Assembly (NCBI GenBank): GCA_910587355.1
Contig: CAJUKF010000031.1
Span: 1 to 33,601, forward strand
Reading direction: 5' to 3'
DNA length: 33,601 nucleotides
Source: an uncultured Muribaculaceae bacterium
GTDB lineage: Bacteria > Bacteroidota > Bacteroidia > Bacteroidales > Muribaculaceae
Made by a program: the position numbers and the translations under genes
Shown: in pieces, positions 1 through 9,003 of the stretch
Layout: each line of letters starts with the position of its first letter
Numbering within the stretch: position 1 is the first letter of the stretch
The notes under the pieces: generated by a model
What the model was told of the DNA's origin: nothing
What the model saw: only the letters and a program-made list of their open reading frames with translations
Database searches by the model: none

Positions 1-201
1 ACCAATCATTATCACATTTCTTGCAATGGAAAAAGTAATTTTGCTATGTACTATATAAACGCGTCGCGATAAAGATAGTTCGGCAAAAGAGTGAAAATTT
101 TCTCACAAATCTGCAAGAAAAACAAATTGATATTGATTACAAGCACCTTACAGAATATCCGATTTTTAATAAATATTGTTTGTTAACAATCGTGCGCTAT
201 A

Positions 202-229
202 TTGTTGCACATGCAAGGCGCTAAATTTG
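202..229 (+). promoter_or_regulatory. candidate recA promoter
   Basis: TAAATTTG at 222-229 matches the Bacteroides -7 box TAnnTTTG, and TTG at 202-204 lies 17 nt upstream, a little short of the usual 19-21. The predicted start of transcription is about 20 nt before the recA ATG. A second TAATTTTG at 36-43 has no well-spaced -33 partner. I see nothing else in the 256 bases before recA. Confidence 0.35.
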
Positions 230-256
230 CATCAGAAAAGAAAAAACTACTATAAA

Positions 257-1438
257 ATGGCAAAGAAAGAAACAACCAAGAAGGCAGCCGGCGCCGAAAA
301 AGACCCGCGCGCAGCTCGCCTCGAAGCTCTCGCCCAGGCGATGGGACGCATCGAGAAAGCCTATGGCCGCGGTGCTATCATGAAGATGGGCGACGAAGTG
401 ATTGAAAACATAGAGGTAATACCATCGGGCTCAATCAGCCTCAACTACGCACTGGGCGTCGGAGGCTATCCCCGCGGACGTATCATCGAAATCTTCGGTC
501 CGGAATCGTCGGGTAAGACAACACTCGCCATCCATGCAATTGCCGAAGCACAGAAACAGGGAGGCATCGCCGCTATCATCGATGCCGAACACGCCTTCGA
601 CCGTTTCTACGCACAGCAGCTCGGCGTAGACATCAACAATCTTCTCATATCGCAGCCTGACAACGGCGAGCAGGCTCTCGAAATCGCCGAACAGCTCATC
701 CGCTCGTCGGCTGTCGATATTCTCGTTGTCGATTCAGTCGCCGCCCTAACCCCCAAGAGCGAAATCGAGGGCGAAATGGGCGACCGCAACATGGGTCTGC
801 AGGCGCGTCTGATGTCCCAGGCCATGCGTAAGCTCACCGGCACAATAGCTCGTACGAACACCACGTGTATCTTCATCAACCAGCTGCGCGAGAAAATCGG
901 CCAGATGTTCGGTCCCACAGAAACCACTACCGGCGGCAACGCACTCAAATTCTACGCATCTGTCCGTATCGACATCCGCTCACGCAATCCCATCAAGGAC
1001 GGAGACGACGTACTCGGCAAGCGCGCATACATCAAAGTGGTGAAAAACAAAGTCGCACCTCCTTTCAAACGCGCCGAATTTGACATCATGTTCGGCGAAG
1101 GCATATCCAAGGCCGGCGAAATACTCGACCTCGGCGTCGACTACGATGTGATTCAGAAAAGCGGCTCGTGGTTCAGCTACAAAGGCAGCAAGCTCGCACA
1201 GGGACGCGATGCCGCCAAGAAAGTGATTGCCGACAATCCGGAGCTGGCCGCCGAGCTTGAGCAGGCTATAATGGAAGCCCTCAAGTCCTCCGACAAGAGC
1301 CGTCCCGCCAAGCCCGCAACCAAGGCATCCGCTGACACTGAAGCCACCGAAGAACAGCCCAAGCCGGCAGCCGACGATAGATTATTCGACGACGAGGAGG
1401 ACCTCTCCGACGAATTCTCAATCGAAGAAGACCTCTAA
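257..1438 (+). CDS. recA: recombinase RecA
   Basis: RecA forms ATP-dependent filaments on single-stranded DNA, promotes strand exchange and serves as co-protease in damage responses. The 393-residue product has the Walker A loop GPESSGKTT at residues 81-89, the IINQLREKIG-type L1 region and the TTGGNALKFYASVR segment of the core. The ATG at 257 was chosen because the protein then begins MAKKETTKK, as in related RecAs, and an A-rich stretch precedes it. An in-frame TTG 81 nt upstream would add a tail unlike RecA. The C-terminal region beyond the core is long and acidic, ending in a run of Asp and Glu. Acidic RecA tails are known to restrain activity, but this one is longer than in many relatives. 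The gene stands alone and converges on the next gene. Confidence 0.98.
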   Translation: MAKKETTKKAAGAEKDPRAARLEALAQAMGRIEKAYGRGAIMKMGDEVIENIEVIPSGSISLNYALGVGGYPRGRIIEIFGPESSGKTTLAIHAIAEAQKQGGIAAIIDAEHAFDRFYAQQLGVDINNLLISQPDNGEQALEIAEQLIRSSAVDILVVDSVAALTPKSEIEGEMGDRNMGLQARLMSQAMRKLTGTIARTNTTCIFINQLREKIGQMFGPTETTTGGNALKFYASVRIDIRSRNPIKDGDDVLGKRAYIKVVKNKVAPPFKRAEFDIMFGEGISKAGEILDLGVDYDVIQKSGSWFSYKGSKLAQGRDAAKKVIADNPELAAELEQAIMEALKSSDKSRPAKPATKASADTEATEEQPKPAADDRLFDDEEDLSDEFSIEEDL

Positions 1439-1458
1439 GATTAATCCTTACTGTATCA

Positions 1459-1503
1459 ATAAAAATGGAGCAGTCCCATTCCCGGAGTCTGCTCCATTTT
1501 TAT
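1459..1503. terminator. bidirectional terminator between recA and the GH3 gene
   Basis: A perfect 15-bp stem (1459-1473 with 1489-1503) closes a 15-nt loop. The stem has an A-rich left foot and a T-rich right foot, so it can end transcripts from both strands. It lies 21 nt after the recA stop and 12 nt beyond the stop of the converging gene. Confidence 0.85.
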
Positions 1504-1514
1504 GTGGCGACAGT

Positions 1515-3692
1515 TTACTGCAGCCTTACCTTAACTGTCTTAAGTTGATTCCGGTCAGAGCTACCTCCGCACATCACATCGTAATCACCCGGGACGACAC
1601 GCATTGTATTGGTCTGGGGGTCAAAGAAGCGGAATGCATCCGATACTAAAGTCATTTTCACATTTTTGGTTTCTCCGGCATCAAGAGACACACGCCTGAA
1701 AGCACGGAGAGTCTTTACGGGCGCCTCTTTATCGCCTTGTTTACGGATGTAGATTTGCACGACTTCATCACCACTGCGGCTGCCTGTATTGCTCACGGGA
1801 AGTTCAATATGCAATTCGTCTCCGGCTTTCAAAGTATTTGACGAAAGCACCGGCTTGCCATAACGGAATTTAGTGTAGCTAAGGCCATGTCCGAAGGGGA
1901 AGAGAGGCTTTTCGCGCATATAGCGATAGGTGCGTCCAACCATGTTATAATCCTCATAGTTGGGCAGCTGAGTGATGTTACGATAAAAAGTCACAGGCAG
2001 ACGACCCGCGGGATTATAGTCACCGAAAAGGACATCAGCAACCGCAGTGCCGCCTTCTTCGCCGGGATACCATGCCTGAAGAATCGCATCGCACATAAAT
2101 GATTCAGGCTCCAGTGCAATGGCCGAGCCGGAGCAGTTTACAAACACAACCTTTTTACCGGCTACTTTGAGAGCGGCTATCAGCTGTCGCTGCACGAACG
2201 GCAACTCGATATCCGTGCGGTCGCCTCCACGGAAGCCGGGATAATCAACCGGCATTTCCTCACCCTCAAGCGCGGGAGAGATGCCTCCGACAAATATCAC
2301 TATATCGGCATCCTGTACTTTAGCCACCGCCTCGGCGGCAATTTTCTGATATGTCCCGACATCAGTAGTCTGTATGGTATGTTCACAGCCTTTTTCATAC
2401 GGCACATCACCAATCTTGTTTCTGATTCCTTCAAGGATAGTGACGGTGTGCGCGGGAGTACCGTTGTAATTTCCCCACTGCATCACGGAGTCGTTGGCAT
2501 TCGGTCCCATTACAGCTATTTTCTTACCTGATTTGGCAAGTGGCAGAATACCGTTGTTCTGAAGCAAAGTCATGGATTTACGCGCCATATCGAGCGACAT
2601 GACCCGATGCTTCGGACTGCATACCGTATCCATTGAAATCCGGCTCCAGGCGACAATGCTGTCATCGTCCATCTCGCCCAGCTCAAAGCGTGCTTTCAGC
2701 AGCCTGAACACACTTTTATCAATCTGCTCTTCAGTAATCAGACCTTTGCTTACGGCCTCGCCAAGCGAACGGTAACTGTCGCCACACTCCAAATCCGTAC
2801 CTGTTATCACGGCATCGGCGCTTGCAGCCTCGGCTGAGGGATGGGTCTCGTGACGATTCTGTACATAGAAATTAGAAATCGCGCCACAGTCGCTCACAAC
2901 AATACCGTCGTAGTCCCATTCATCGCGCAGAATCTGCACCAGAAGCCGGTTGCTGCCACAGCATGGCGCTCCCTCAAAGCGGTTGTAGGCGCACATCACT
3001 TCTTTCACATCCGCTTCCTTCACCAGTGCTTCGAAAGCAGGCAGATATGTCTCCCATAAATCACGTGGCTCGATATTGTCGGCATTGAATGAGTGCCGGT
3101 TCCATTCGGGACCGCTGTGTACGGCGAAATGTTTGGCACAGGCATGGGATTTGTCATAGAGTCCCTGGCCTGTTCCCTGCAGACCCTTTACCACAGCCAC
3201 ACCCATACGGGAGGTGAGATAAGGGTCTTCGCCATAGGTCTCCTGACCGCGGCCCCAGCGCGGGTCGCGGAAAATATTCACATTCGGTGTCCAGAAAGTA
3301 AGACCATAATAACGGTCATAGACTCCACGGCGCCGGGCATCATGAAATTTTGCCCGCGCCTCATCGCTGACGACACCGAAGACCTTCTCCACCGCATCGC
3401 AGTCGAATGTCGCGGCCATGCCTATGGCCTGGGGAAACATCGTCGCCTTACCTGCTCGAGCCACACCGTGCAGGGCTTCGTTCCACCAGTTGTAAGGACG
3501 AATGCCAAGCCGCTCCACCGCCGGAGATACATCCATCATCAGACTGATTTTTTCATCAAGAGAAAGTCGGGGCAACAAGTCTGCGGCACGCTCGGCCGGG
3601 GAGAGCGAAGAATTCTGATACGGCAAATTCTGCGCCATTGCCGCTGTGGCCGATAAAAGAACCACACAGATTATACAGTATATTTTTTTCAT
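1515..3692 (-). CDS. secreted GH3 glycosidase, xylosidase-like
   Basis: This is a glycoside hydrolase family 3 enzyme that releases terminal sugars from beta-linked oligosaccharides. The 725-residue protein starts with a signal peptide ending near AMA-QN (residue 20), so it is periplasmic or outer. YNWWNEALHG at 67-76 is typical of the beta-xylosidase-like branch. DPRWGRGQETYGEDP near 143-157 and KHFA near 188 are GH3 substrate-site motifs, and Asp268 in VVSDCG is the expected nucleophile. The C-terminal GH3 sandwich and a fibronectin-III-like domain follow. No PA14 insertion is apparent, consistent with the modest length. It is not in an obvious SusC/SusD locus, and it has its own promoter and a palindromic site. 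Xylosidase specificity is inferred from motif; beta-glucosidase or arabinofuranosidase activity is possible. Confidence 0.9.
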   Translation of the reverse strand: MKKIYCIICVVLLSATAAMAQNLPYQNSSLSPAERAADLLPRLSLDEKISLMMDVSPAVERLGIRPYNWWNEALHGVARAGKATMFPQAIGMAATFDCDAVEKVFGVVSDEARAKFHDARRRGVYDRYYGLTFWTPNVNIFRDPRWGRGQETYGEDPYLTSRMGVAVVKGLQGTGQGLYDKSHACAKHFAVHSGPEWNRHSFNADNIEPRDLWETYLPAFEALVKEADVKEVMCAYNRFEGAPCCGSNRLLVQILRDEWDYDGIVVSDCGAISNFYVQNRHETHPSAEAASADAVITGTDLECGDSYRSLGEAVSKGLITEEQIDKSVFRLLKARFELGEMDDDSIVAWSRISMDTVCSPKHRVMSLDMARKSMTLLQNNGILPLAKSGKKIAVMGPNANDSVMQWGNYNGTPAHTVTILEGIRNKIGDVPYEKGCEHTIQTTDVGTYQKIAAEAVAKVQDADIVIFVGGISPALEGEEMPVDYPGFRGGDRTDIELPFVQRQLIAALKVAGKKVVFVNCSGSAIALEPESFMCDAILQAWYPGEEGGTAVADVLFGDYNPAGRLPVTFYRNITQLPNYEDYNMVGRTYRYMREKPLFPFGHGLSYTKFRYGKPVLSSNTLKAGDELHIELPVSNTGSRSGDEVVQIYIRKQGDKEAPVKTLRAFRRVSLDAGETKNVKMTLVSDAFRFFDPQTNTMRVVPGDYDVMCGGSSDRNQLKTVKVRLQ

Positions 3693-3701
3693 GGTTTATT
3701 A

Positions 3702-3729
3702 ATGCGGCGACACTTTATACTCGCCGCAT
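3702..3729 (-). promoter_or_regulatory. palindromic operator candidate for the GH3 gene
   Basis: ATGCGGCGA at 3702-3710 and TCGCCGCAT at 3721-3729 form a perfect 9-bp inverted repeat around a 10-bp spacer. The predicted transcription start (about 3724-3726 on the minus strand) falls inside it, so a DNA-binding repressor site is more likely than an RNA hairpin. It ends 10 nt before the GH3 start codon. Confidence 0.5.
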
Positions 3730-3730
3730 A

Positions 3731-3761
3731 CAAAAGTAATGAAATCTCCGCAAAACCACAA
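3731..3761 (-). promoter_or_regulatory. promoter of the GH3 gene
   Basis: Read on the minus strand, TTG (3761-3759), 20 nt, then TACTTTTG (3738-3731) fit the Bacteroides -33/-7 consensus exactly. Confidence 0.6.
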
Positions 3762-3875
3762 TATGATTATACTTACATCCCCATTCTATCTAAGAAAAGG
3801 GTGCATCTCACATGAGGCCCCTGCGAGCTGTATGTGTTGCAAAAATCTATAGACAAAATCATAGGCGATATAATC

Positions 3876-3912
3876 AAAAAAAGCTGCACCGTAAATTTTA
3901 TACGGCACAGCT
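3876..3912 (-). terminator. terminator of the T9SS-secreted protein gene
   Basis: On the minus strand an interrupted stem (AGCTG/CAGCT, a 2x2 mismatch, then CCGTA/TACGG) with a 7-nt loop is followed by seven T residues. It begins 27 nt after the stop of the gene at 3939. Confidence 0.8.
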
Positions 3913-3938
3913 CTTTATGTGATTATTTATAAAGTAGG

Positions 3939-6155
3939 TCAGCGAACCACTTTGCAGACCGTTGTTCCCGCAGCGGTAGTCACTTTTACAATGCTGAGGC
4001 CCTTGGCCGGCAATGTAATTTGCGAAGCTTCGGCACGGTTGAGCATGCGGCCCTGTGCATCATATACTTCTATGCACTCTACAGGCTCTGACGAAGCCAC
4101 AACAAGATTATCGCCTGTCACGTTCACACGGAGATTGCTGTCGCCTGCAACCGAGGATACAGATGATGAGTTGGCGTCATAGAATTTCCAGTTGTCGATT
4201 GCGAAATGATACTCCATTGCCGCGATATAAAGGAAACGGAACATGATGGATTCGGCCCCTTCGCATTCATCTTCCATAATACGCTCAAAATACATCGGCT
4301 TGCATGTCTGTCCTTCTTCAAGGTCTGTATCGGTATAAGATTCAATATCCTCGAAACCATCGACGGGCTGCCATGTTTCGCCACAGTCGGTGGAATAATC
4401 CATAGTGACGGAGGAGTCATAGTATACTCGGAAATCGTAATAGAAACTCATTGTGAGACCGGAGCGGTCTTCAATATCCGAAAGGTCATAAACAGGGGTC
4501 ACAAGGTAGTTGGCAATCTGCGTAAAGCCGGCCGCATCGCTATCCGATGACGCAAAACCTCCGTCAAAGCCTTCTCCCTCGATTTCAAGACCGGTCTTAT
4601 TGTCGAAACAGAACTGATTTACAACAGGTGTCTTGTTCTCCATCGACCCTATCTGCCAGTCAACCGGCTTGTCGCCCCTATTAAAGTCTTCGGTATGGGG
4701 AAGTTTATATTTCACAGGGGCGCCGACTTTGACATCGACAAATACAACCGGTGACTTGGTGCCGTCGTTGTACTCGCATACTACATTATAACGGTGAACT
4801 CCATCAGGAGCAGCATTATCAGCATACGACAGACCTGACTCAACTGAAGCGATTTCTTCGCCGTCACGGGCTATAATCACAGCCTTGAGTTCTGCCGCAT
4901 CTGGGTCGGTGGGAGCATCCCATGTCAATTTTACGTCATTTCCTTCAACCTCGGAATTGAGGTTACGGACTATAGAGCGGCATCCCACTGTAATCCACTC
5001 CTCGACATGCTCCGACTCGCCCTCGGGGTCGAAATACGAGGCATATACTTCCAGTTTGTATGTACCAGGGCTGACACCGGTCAGTTCGAAGGGAAGCTGG
5101 TCCTCCGACTGTATCCACGCATATCCGGTTCCGTCAACCGCAACTATGTAGAACTCAGGCAGGAAGTCGCCGCTCACAAAGTCGAAAGTACTCTGGAGCG
5201 AATATGTATCGCTGTCTTCATCGTACGAGGAAGTAACTTTGAAGTTTGTCGGAGCTTTGAAATCAGGTTTCACAACTTCTGCAGCAACCGACACAGGCTC
5301 TGATTCAACTCCTGCGGCATTTACAGCAGTAACAGAGTATTGCCGATTTCCATATGTTTTTGTCTTGACATCGCTCCATTGAGAGCCGTAGACACCTTTC
5401 TTGAGAAGCTGGTCATCAAGATAAACATTATACGATGCAATTGTCTGCGCACCTGCAGAGGGTTCATGGAACTCAATTTCATCAAGCGCCCAGCTGAAAT
5501 AAAGGCCGTGAAGGGTCTGTGCTGGGTCGCTGTGTGCGACAAATGCCACTTTAAGGGTTTCTTCGGGCTCGCCTATGTAGACAATGGCCTTCTGATATGC
5601 CTCGACAGGGAGCATGTCGTAACGCGCATTCCACACATTTTCCCAAGTCTCGCCCCCATCGCGGCTTACCTTGACATAATAGTCGTTCGGAAACGCCTCA
5701 TCCGCACCGTTTTCAAGAAGAATCGGATTGATGAAAAATTCAAACGAAAGATACGATACGCCTTTTATCTCAGGCGATATAAGCCATTCGTCCTGATGTG
5801 CCGAGTTTTCTTCCGACCCCCTGTACATGTCAAAGTTGACATAAGCGCTGTGCTCTCCGGCAAAGATATAATCCTGCCAGTTATCGGTCGACGTATACTG
5901 GTCGGTGGGAAACTGAAACCACGTAAAGTGAGGGTCGCGTGTGTTAGTTGTTTTTACACTCCACCCGGCTTCAGCGAACGGAGTCTCAAATCCGTAGGAA
6001 GACTTGGTCGCGCCTAAGCGTGCATCATCCCAGCTGAGGTCGACTGTAAGACCCGAAACCTTGGCCTGCAGATTTGCCGGAGCATCGGGCTTCTCTTGTG
6101 CTGTCGCAAACATTGCAAAGGCGAGGAAACCCGCAATAAGTAGAAATTTGTGCAT
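3939..6155 (-). CDS. T9SS-secreted protein with cleaved-adhesin-like and fibronectin III domains
   Basis: This 738-residue protein has a signal peptide ending at about residue 20 (ATAQ-EK). Fibronectin-III-like stretches alternate with two regions resembling the gingipain cleaved-adhesin or MAM-type sandwich fold, marked by DEWLISPEI (122-130) and by YLVTPVYDLS later. The last 70 or so residues form a type A T9SS sorting tail: an IEVYDAQGRML-like strand, then LPAKGLSIVKV and a basic end. Such tails direct export across the outer membrane and usually attachment to lipopolysaccharide. I see no protease or glycosidase domain, so an adhesin or glycan-binding role is likely but unproven. The ATG at 6155 was preferred over an upstream in-frame start because the signal peptide begins there. 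It is monocistronic, with its own promoter and terminator. Confidence 0.85.
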   Translation of the reverse strand: MHKFLLIAGFLAFAMFATAQEKPDAPANLQAKVSGLTVDLSWDDARLGATKSSYGFETPFAEAGWSVKTTNTRDPHFTWFQFPTDQYTSTDNWQDYIFAGEHSAYVNFDMYRGSEENSAHQDEWLISPEIKGVSYLSFEFFINPILLENGADEAFPNDYYVKVSRDGGETWENVWNARYDMLPVEAYQKAIVYIGEPEETLKVAFVAHSDPAQTLHGLYFSWALDEIEFHEPSAGAQTIASYNVYLDDQLLKKGVYGSQWSDVKTKTYGNRQYSVTAVNAAGVESEPVSVAAEVVKPDFKAPTNFKVTSSYDEDSDTYSLQSTFDFVSGDFLPEFYIVAVDGTGYAWIQSEDQLPFELTGVSPGTYKLEVYASYFDPEGESEHVEEWITVGCRSIVRNLNSEVEGNDVKLTWDAPTDPDAAELKAVIIARDGEEIASVESGLSYADNAAPDGVHRYNVVCEYNDGTKSPVVFVDVKVGAPVKYKLPHTEDFNRGDKPVDWQIGSMENKTPVVNQFCFDNKTGLEIEGEGFDGGFASSDSDAAGFTQIANYLVTPVYDLSDIEDRSGLTMSFYYDFRVYYDSSVTMDYSTDCGETWQPVDGFEDIESYTDTDLEEGQTCKPMYFERIMEDECEGAESIMFRFLYIAAMEYHFAIDNWKFYDANSSSVSSVAGDSNLRVNVTGDNLVVASSEPVECIEVYDAQGRMLNRAEASQITLPAKGLSIVKVTTAAGTTVCKVVR

Positions 6156-6236
6156 AAAGAAATGATAATTAATAAAATAACTGGATAATTGGCACTTTAT
6201 TATTTTTAAAGTATTCTTTTTGATTGATTGTGTCTG

Positions 6237-6270
6237 CAAATGTAGTAAATAAATCGAGGAAAATGGCAAA
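6237..6270 (-). promoter_or_regulatory. promoter of the T9SS-secreted protein gene
   Basis: On the minus strand TTTG (6270-6267), 22 nt, then TACATTTG (6244-6237). This gives a leader of about 75 nt before the ATG at 6155 and supports that start over the upstream extension. Confidence 0.5.
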
Positions 6271-6350
6271 TTTATTTTTATATCACCCGTGCGAGGTATC
6301 TTTTTTAATGTTTCAGACTTCAAAAGAGTAAAAAAACACAACATATTTTT

Positions 6351-6394
6351 TCATAAAAAACAGAGCCCCGTGACAGAAGCTCTGTTTTTTATGA
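6351..6394 (-). terminator. strong terminator after buk
   Basis: A perfect 16-bp stem (6351-6366 with 6379-6394) has a 12-nt loop and contains six-base A and T tracts on either side of a GC-containing top. It starts 5 nt past the buk stop and closes the six-gene minus-strand operon. Confidence 0.85.
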
Positions 6395-6398
6395 TTTA

Positions 6399-7619
6399 TC
6401 AGTTTTTTCGCGGAGCGAATTTGCGCAGATATTGTCGGACAGCCGACATTGATTTATTGCCCTTCTCGGGCCTTATTGTTGCAAGCAACAAATCGCGCAG
6501 CTTCGATGTTCGCGAAGTATCGTTGATTGTCGACGGGTCGTCATAATCCTCGCTGACATAAGTTTTGGCGCTACGCTCTCCACGTAGCACCGCAAGAGCG
6601 TTTTCACTCAGAGCTTTCAGTTCATTCTCGCCGGGATAAACGAATATCGGAGCTATGAAATCCACATGGTCGGCGATAAAGTCAGTCACACGCTTGCTGT
6701 GGGCAATACCGCCCGTAAGAAGAATCGCGTCCACTTCACCTTTAAGCGCCACGGCCATCGCGCCTATTTCCTTGGCGATGCTGTAGCACATGGCTCGCAG
6801 AATGAGCATGGCGTGCAAATCGTGAGCCATTATACGGTCAAGGACTTCGGGAACAGATGTCGTGCCGAGATGAGCGAAAAGACCGCCCTTACCATGCACC
6901 TTCTTTATAAGCTCTTCTTCGGTATACTTTCCCGAGAAGCATAGACGGATAAGCGGACCGGGAGGCAGCGAGCCCGAGCGTTCGGGCGATATGGGACCGC
7001 AACCGTCGAGTGCATTAGTTGTGTCAATCACACGACCACGACGGTGTGCGCTTACCGTACAGCCACCGCCCATATGGCATACAACAAGATTCAAATCCTC
7101 GTATTTCTTGTCTGATTCCTTTGCAAAAAGACGGGCAACAGCCTTTTGGTTGAGTGCATGGAAAATCGACTCTCTCGGCAGCTCGGGCACACCCGAAATA
7201 CGGGCATAAGGCATCATCTCGTCAACAACAACAGGGTCGGCGATATACGACTTCACACCGATACTGTCTGCTATGTCACGGGCGAGCAGACCGCCGAGAT
7301 TGGAAGCATGCTGCATGCGTGCGTTAAGCAAGTCATGGCGCAAATCGTCGTTCACTTCATAAACGCCGCTTTCTATAGGACTGATGACACCGCCGCGGCC
7401 AACGACAGCCGACAGCTTGTTAACATCTATATTATTATCGGCAAGAGCCTTTAATATCAAGCCCTTGCGCCATTCAAACTGGTCGATGACAGACTTAAAA
7501 CCTGCCAGCTCCTCGGGGGTATGTGATATGGATGTGGTAAAGAGCTGGTCCTCGTTTTTATATACAGCTATCTTGGTAGATGTCGAACCGGGATTGATTG
7601 CCAGGATATTGTATGTCAT
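6399..7619 (-). CDS. buk: butyrate kinase
   Basis: Butyrate kinase converts butyryl-phosphate and ADP to butyrate and ATP, or the reverse; branched or other short acyl-phosphates can also be used. The protein has the acetokinase-family phosphate motif NPGSTSTK at residues 9-16, the VCHMGGGCTVSAHRRGRVIDTTNALDG-type core, cut here as GGGCTV...DTTNALDG, and LLTGGIAHS near the C-terminal third. At 406 residues it is about 50 longer than the usual 350-360. The extra length is a charged C-terminal tail from about residue 352 with no recognised domain. The gene is 16 nt after ptb, the usual pairing for the butyryl-CoA to butyrate route. Whether the cell makes butyrate or salvages acyl groups cannot be told here. 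Confidence 0.93.
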   Translation of the reverse strand: MTYNILAINPGSTSTKIAVYKNEDQLFTTSISHTPEELAGFKSVIDQFEWRKGLILKALADNNIDVNKLSAVVGRGGVISPIESGVYEVNDDLRHDLLNARMQHASNLGGLLARDIADSIGVKSYIADPVVVDEMMPYARISGVPELPRESIFHALNQKAVARLFAKESDKKYEDLNLVVCHMGGGCTVSAHRRGRVIDTTNALDGCGPISPERSGSLPPGPLIRLCFSGKYTEEELIKKVHGKGGLFAHLGTTSVPEVLDRIMAHDLHAMLILRAMCYSIAKEIGAMAVALKGEVDAILLTGGIAHSKRVTDFIADHVDFIAPIFVYPGENELKALSENALAVLRGERSAKTYVSEDYDDPSTINDTSRTSKLRDLLLATIRPEKGNKSMSAVRQYLRKFAPRKN

Positions 7620-7635
7620 GGATGCTTGGTTTTGA

Positions 7636-8541
7636 TTATTTCGACTGGAGACATGCGAGAGCTATCGAATAGAGTTTCGTGCTGGGAGTATCGCCGCGCG
7701 AAGTGAGTACACAAGGCACTTTTGTACCCACTACAATAGCGGCGATTTCGGCACCGCCGAAGTGCGAGGCCGCCTTGAAAAATACATTGCCCGATTCTAT
7801 ATTGGGGAAGAGCAGGCAGTCAGGGTCTCCGGCCACACGCGAACCCTGCACTTTTTTCTCTTTTGCAACCTCGCTGTAGAGGGCAACGTCGAGCGACAGA
7901 GGACCGTCGACCTCTACGTTGCCGAGCTGACCGCGGTCGCCCATCTTGGCCAGAATGGCCGATTCGGTTGACGACAATACCGACGGCAGAACCTGCTCAG
8001 AGGGGGCGATACATGCGATTTTGGGTCGCGCTACGCCGAGAGAGTTGGCTATTTTGGTAAGATAGCCAATCAGTATGGTTTTCTGCTTGAAATCGGGCTG
8101 CGGAATAACCGCTACGTCCGAAATGCACAGCAGCTTGGGACGGCCGGGGAGCTGCACCACCGACACATGGCTGAGTGTGCCTTTGGGCGGAAAGAGGCCG
8201 GCTTCCTTGTTGAGAATGCCGCGCATGTATTTGTCGGTTGACACAAGTCCTTTCATTAGCACGTCGGCCCCCCCGGTGGCGACAAGCGACACGGCGAGCT
8301 GCACGCAGCGCACATCGCTTTTCTCTTCGACGATGGCAAAAGCCGACGCATCTATATTGTTTTCTTTGCAGATACGCAGTATTTCGGCCTTGTCGCCGAA
8401 TACGGTAGGCTCTACGAGACCCTTACACCAGGCTTCGTATACAGCACCGAGGGTATGGGCATCGTTACCGTAGGCAACGGCCAGACGTTTACGGCCACGG
8501 AGACGGGCCTCTTCCACAAGTTCTTCAAGTTGCGTTATCAT
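7636..8541 (-). CDS. ptb: phosphate butyryltransferase
   Basis: Ptb exchanges CoA for phosphate on butyryl-CoA, supplying butyryl-phosphate to the kinase next door. The 301-residue product has the phosphate acetyl/butyryltransferase fold throughout: DVLMKGLVSTDKYMRGIL in the first half, SDVAVIPQPDFKQK in the middle, and DCLLFPNIESGN then KVPCVLTSRGD near the end. Length is normal. It starts 22 nt after the thioesterase gene, with no promoter seen between them. The neighbouring acyl-thioesterase offers a second way of releasing acyl-CoA, so the trio appears to handle short acyl-CoA flux. Confidence 0.93.
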   Translation of the reverse strand: MITQLEELVEEARLRGRKRLAVAYGNDAHTLGAVYEAWCKGLVEPTVFGDKAEILRICKENNIDASAFAIVEEKSDVRCVQLAVSLVATGGADVLMKGLVSTDKYMRGILNKEAGLFPPKGTLSHVSVVQLPGRPKLLCISDVAVIPQPDFKQKTILIGYLTKIANSLGVARPKIACIAPSEQVLPSVLSSTESAILAKMGDRGQLGNVEVDGPLSLDVALYSEVAKEKKVQGSRVAGDPDCLLFPNIESGNVFFKAASHFGGAEIAAIVVGTKVPCVLTSRGDTPSTKLYSIALACLQSK

Positions 8542-8563
8542 ATGGTTTTATAGGTTATAAGGT

Positions 8564-8998
8564 TTATAGTTCGCGATGTTCGTATTCCGATATTGCCTTG
8601 CGCCACTCGTCGGTCACGGGGACAGGGCGCCCAGTTTTTGCATCGACATTCACCATGTGAGTGGTGGCTATGCACTTCACGTTTTTGTTGCTGTCGATAA
8701 TCCGCTGCTCAAGCACGAGCGACTTCTCGCCGATTGAAGCTACGGCGGTGAACACTTCGAGCCGGTCGTCGATATATGTCGGCTCGCAGAAAGTGCAGTT
8801 GATTGTGGCTACTACAGGCACACTCGGCTGCTTCTCAAAATGTCCTCCCATGAACTGCTTGAAATAAAGCAGCTTACCCATGTCGAAGAATTCGATATAG
8901 ACAGAATTGTTCAGGTGTCCGAAAAGGTCCACGTCGTTGAAACGTATCTGAACGGGTATACGATGATAAAATTCAAATGAAGGTTCGGGTATTTCCAT
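8564..8998 (-). CDS. 4HBT-type acyl-CoA thioesterase
   Basis: This 144-residue hotdog-fold protein hydrolyses acyl-CoA thioesters. It carries the 4-hydroxybenzoyl-CoA thioesterase motif as NDVDLFGHLNN at residues 21-31, where the aspartate preceding GHLNN is the expected catalytic residue. A TYIDDRLEV strand and a C-terminal HMVNVDAKTGRPVPV segment fit the YbgC/FadM-like branch. Its substrate is not evident from sequence. It lies between the DUF721 gene (5 nt away) and ptb (22 nt), consistent with cotranscription. An esterase on a CoA-linked aromatic or a fatty acyl chain remains possible. Confidence 0.85.
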   Translation of the reverse strand: MEIPEPSFEFYHRIPVQIRFNDVDLFGHLNNSVYIEFFDMGKLLYFKQFMGGHFEKQPSVPVVATINCTFCEPTYIDDRLEVFTAVASIGEKSLVLEQRIIDSNKNVKCIATTHMVNVDAKTGRPVPVTDEWRKAISEYEHREL

Positions 8999-9003
8999 TT
9001 TTA

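Noticed and set aside
91..106. GTGA-N8-TCAC near-palindrome upstream of recA as an SOS operator
   Set aside because: Only the outer four bases on each side match, it is not a known LexA site, and it lies well upstream of the preferred promoter.
3093..3656. Plus-strand open frame antisense to the GH3 gene
   Set aside because: It mirrors the GH3 codons, has no family resemblance, promoter or plausible start context. The same applies to frames at 5340-6017 and 10490-11176.
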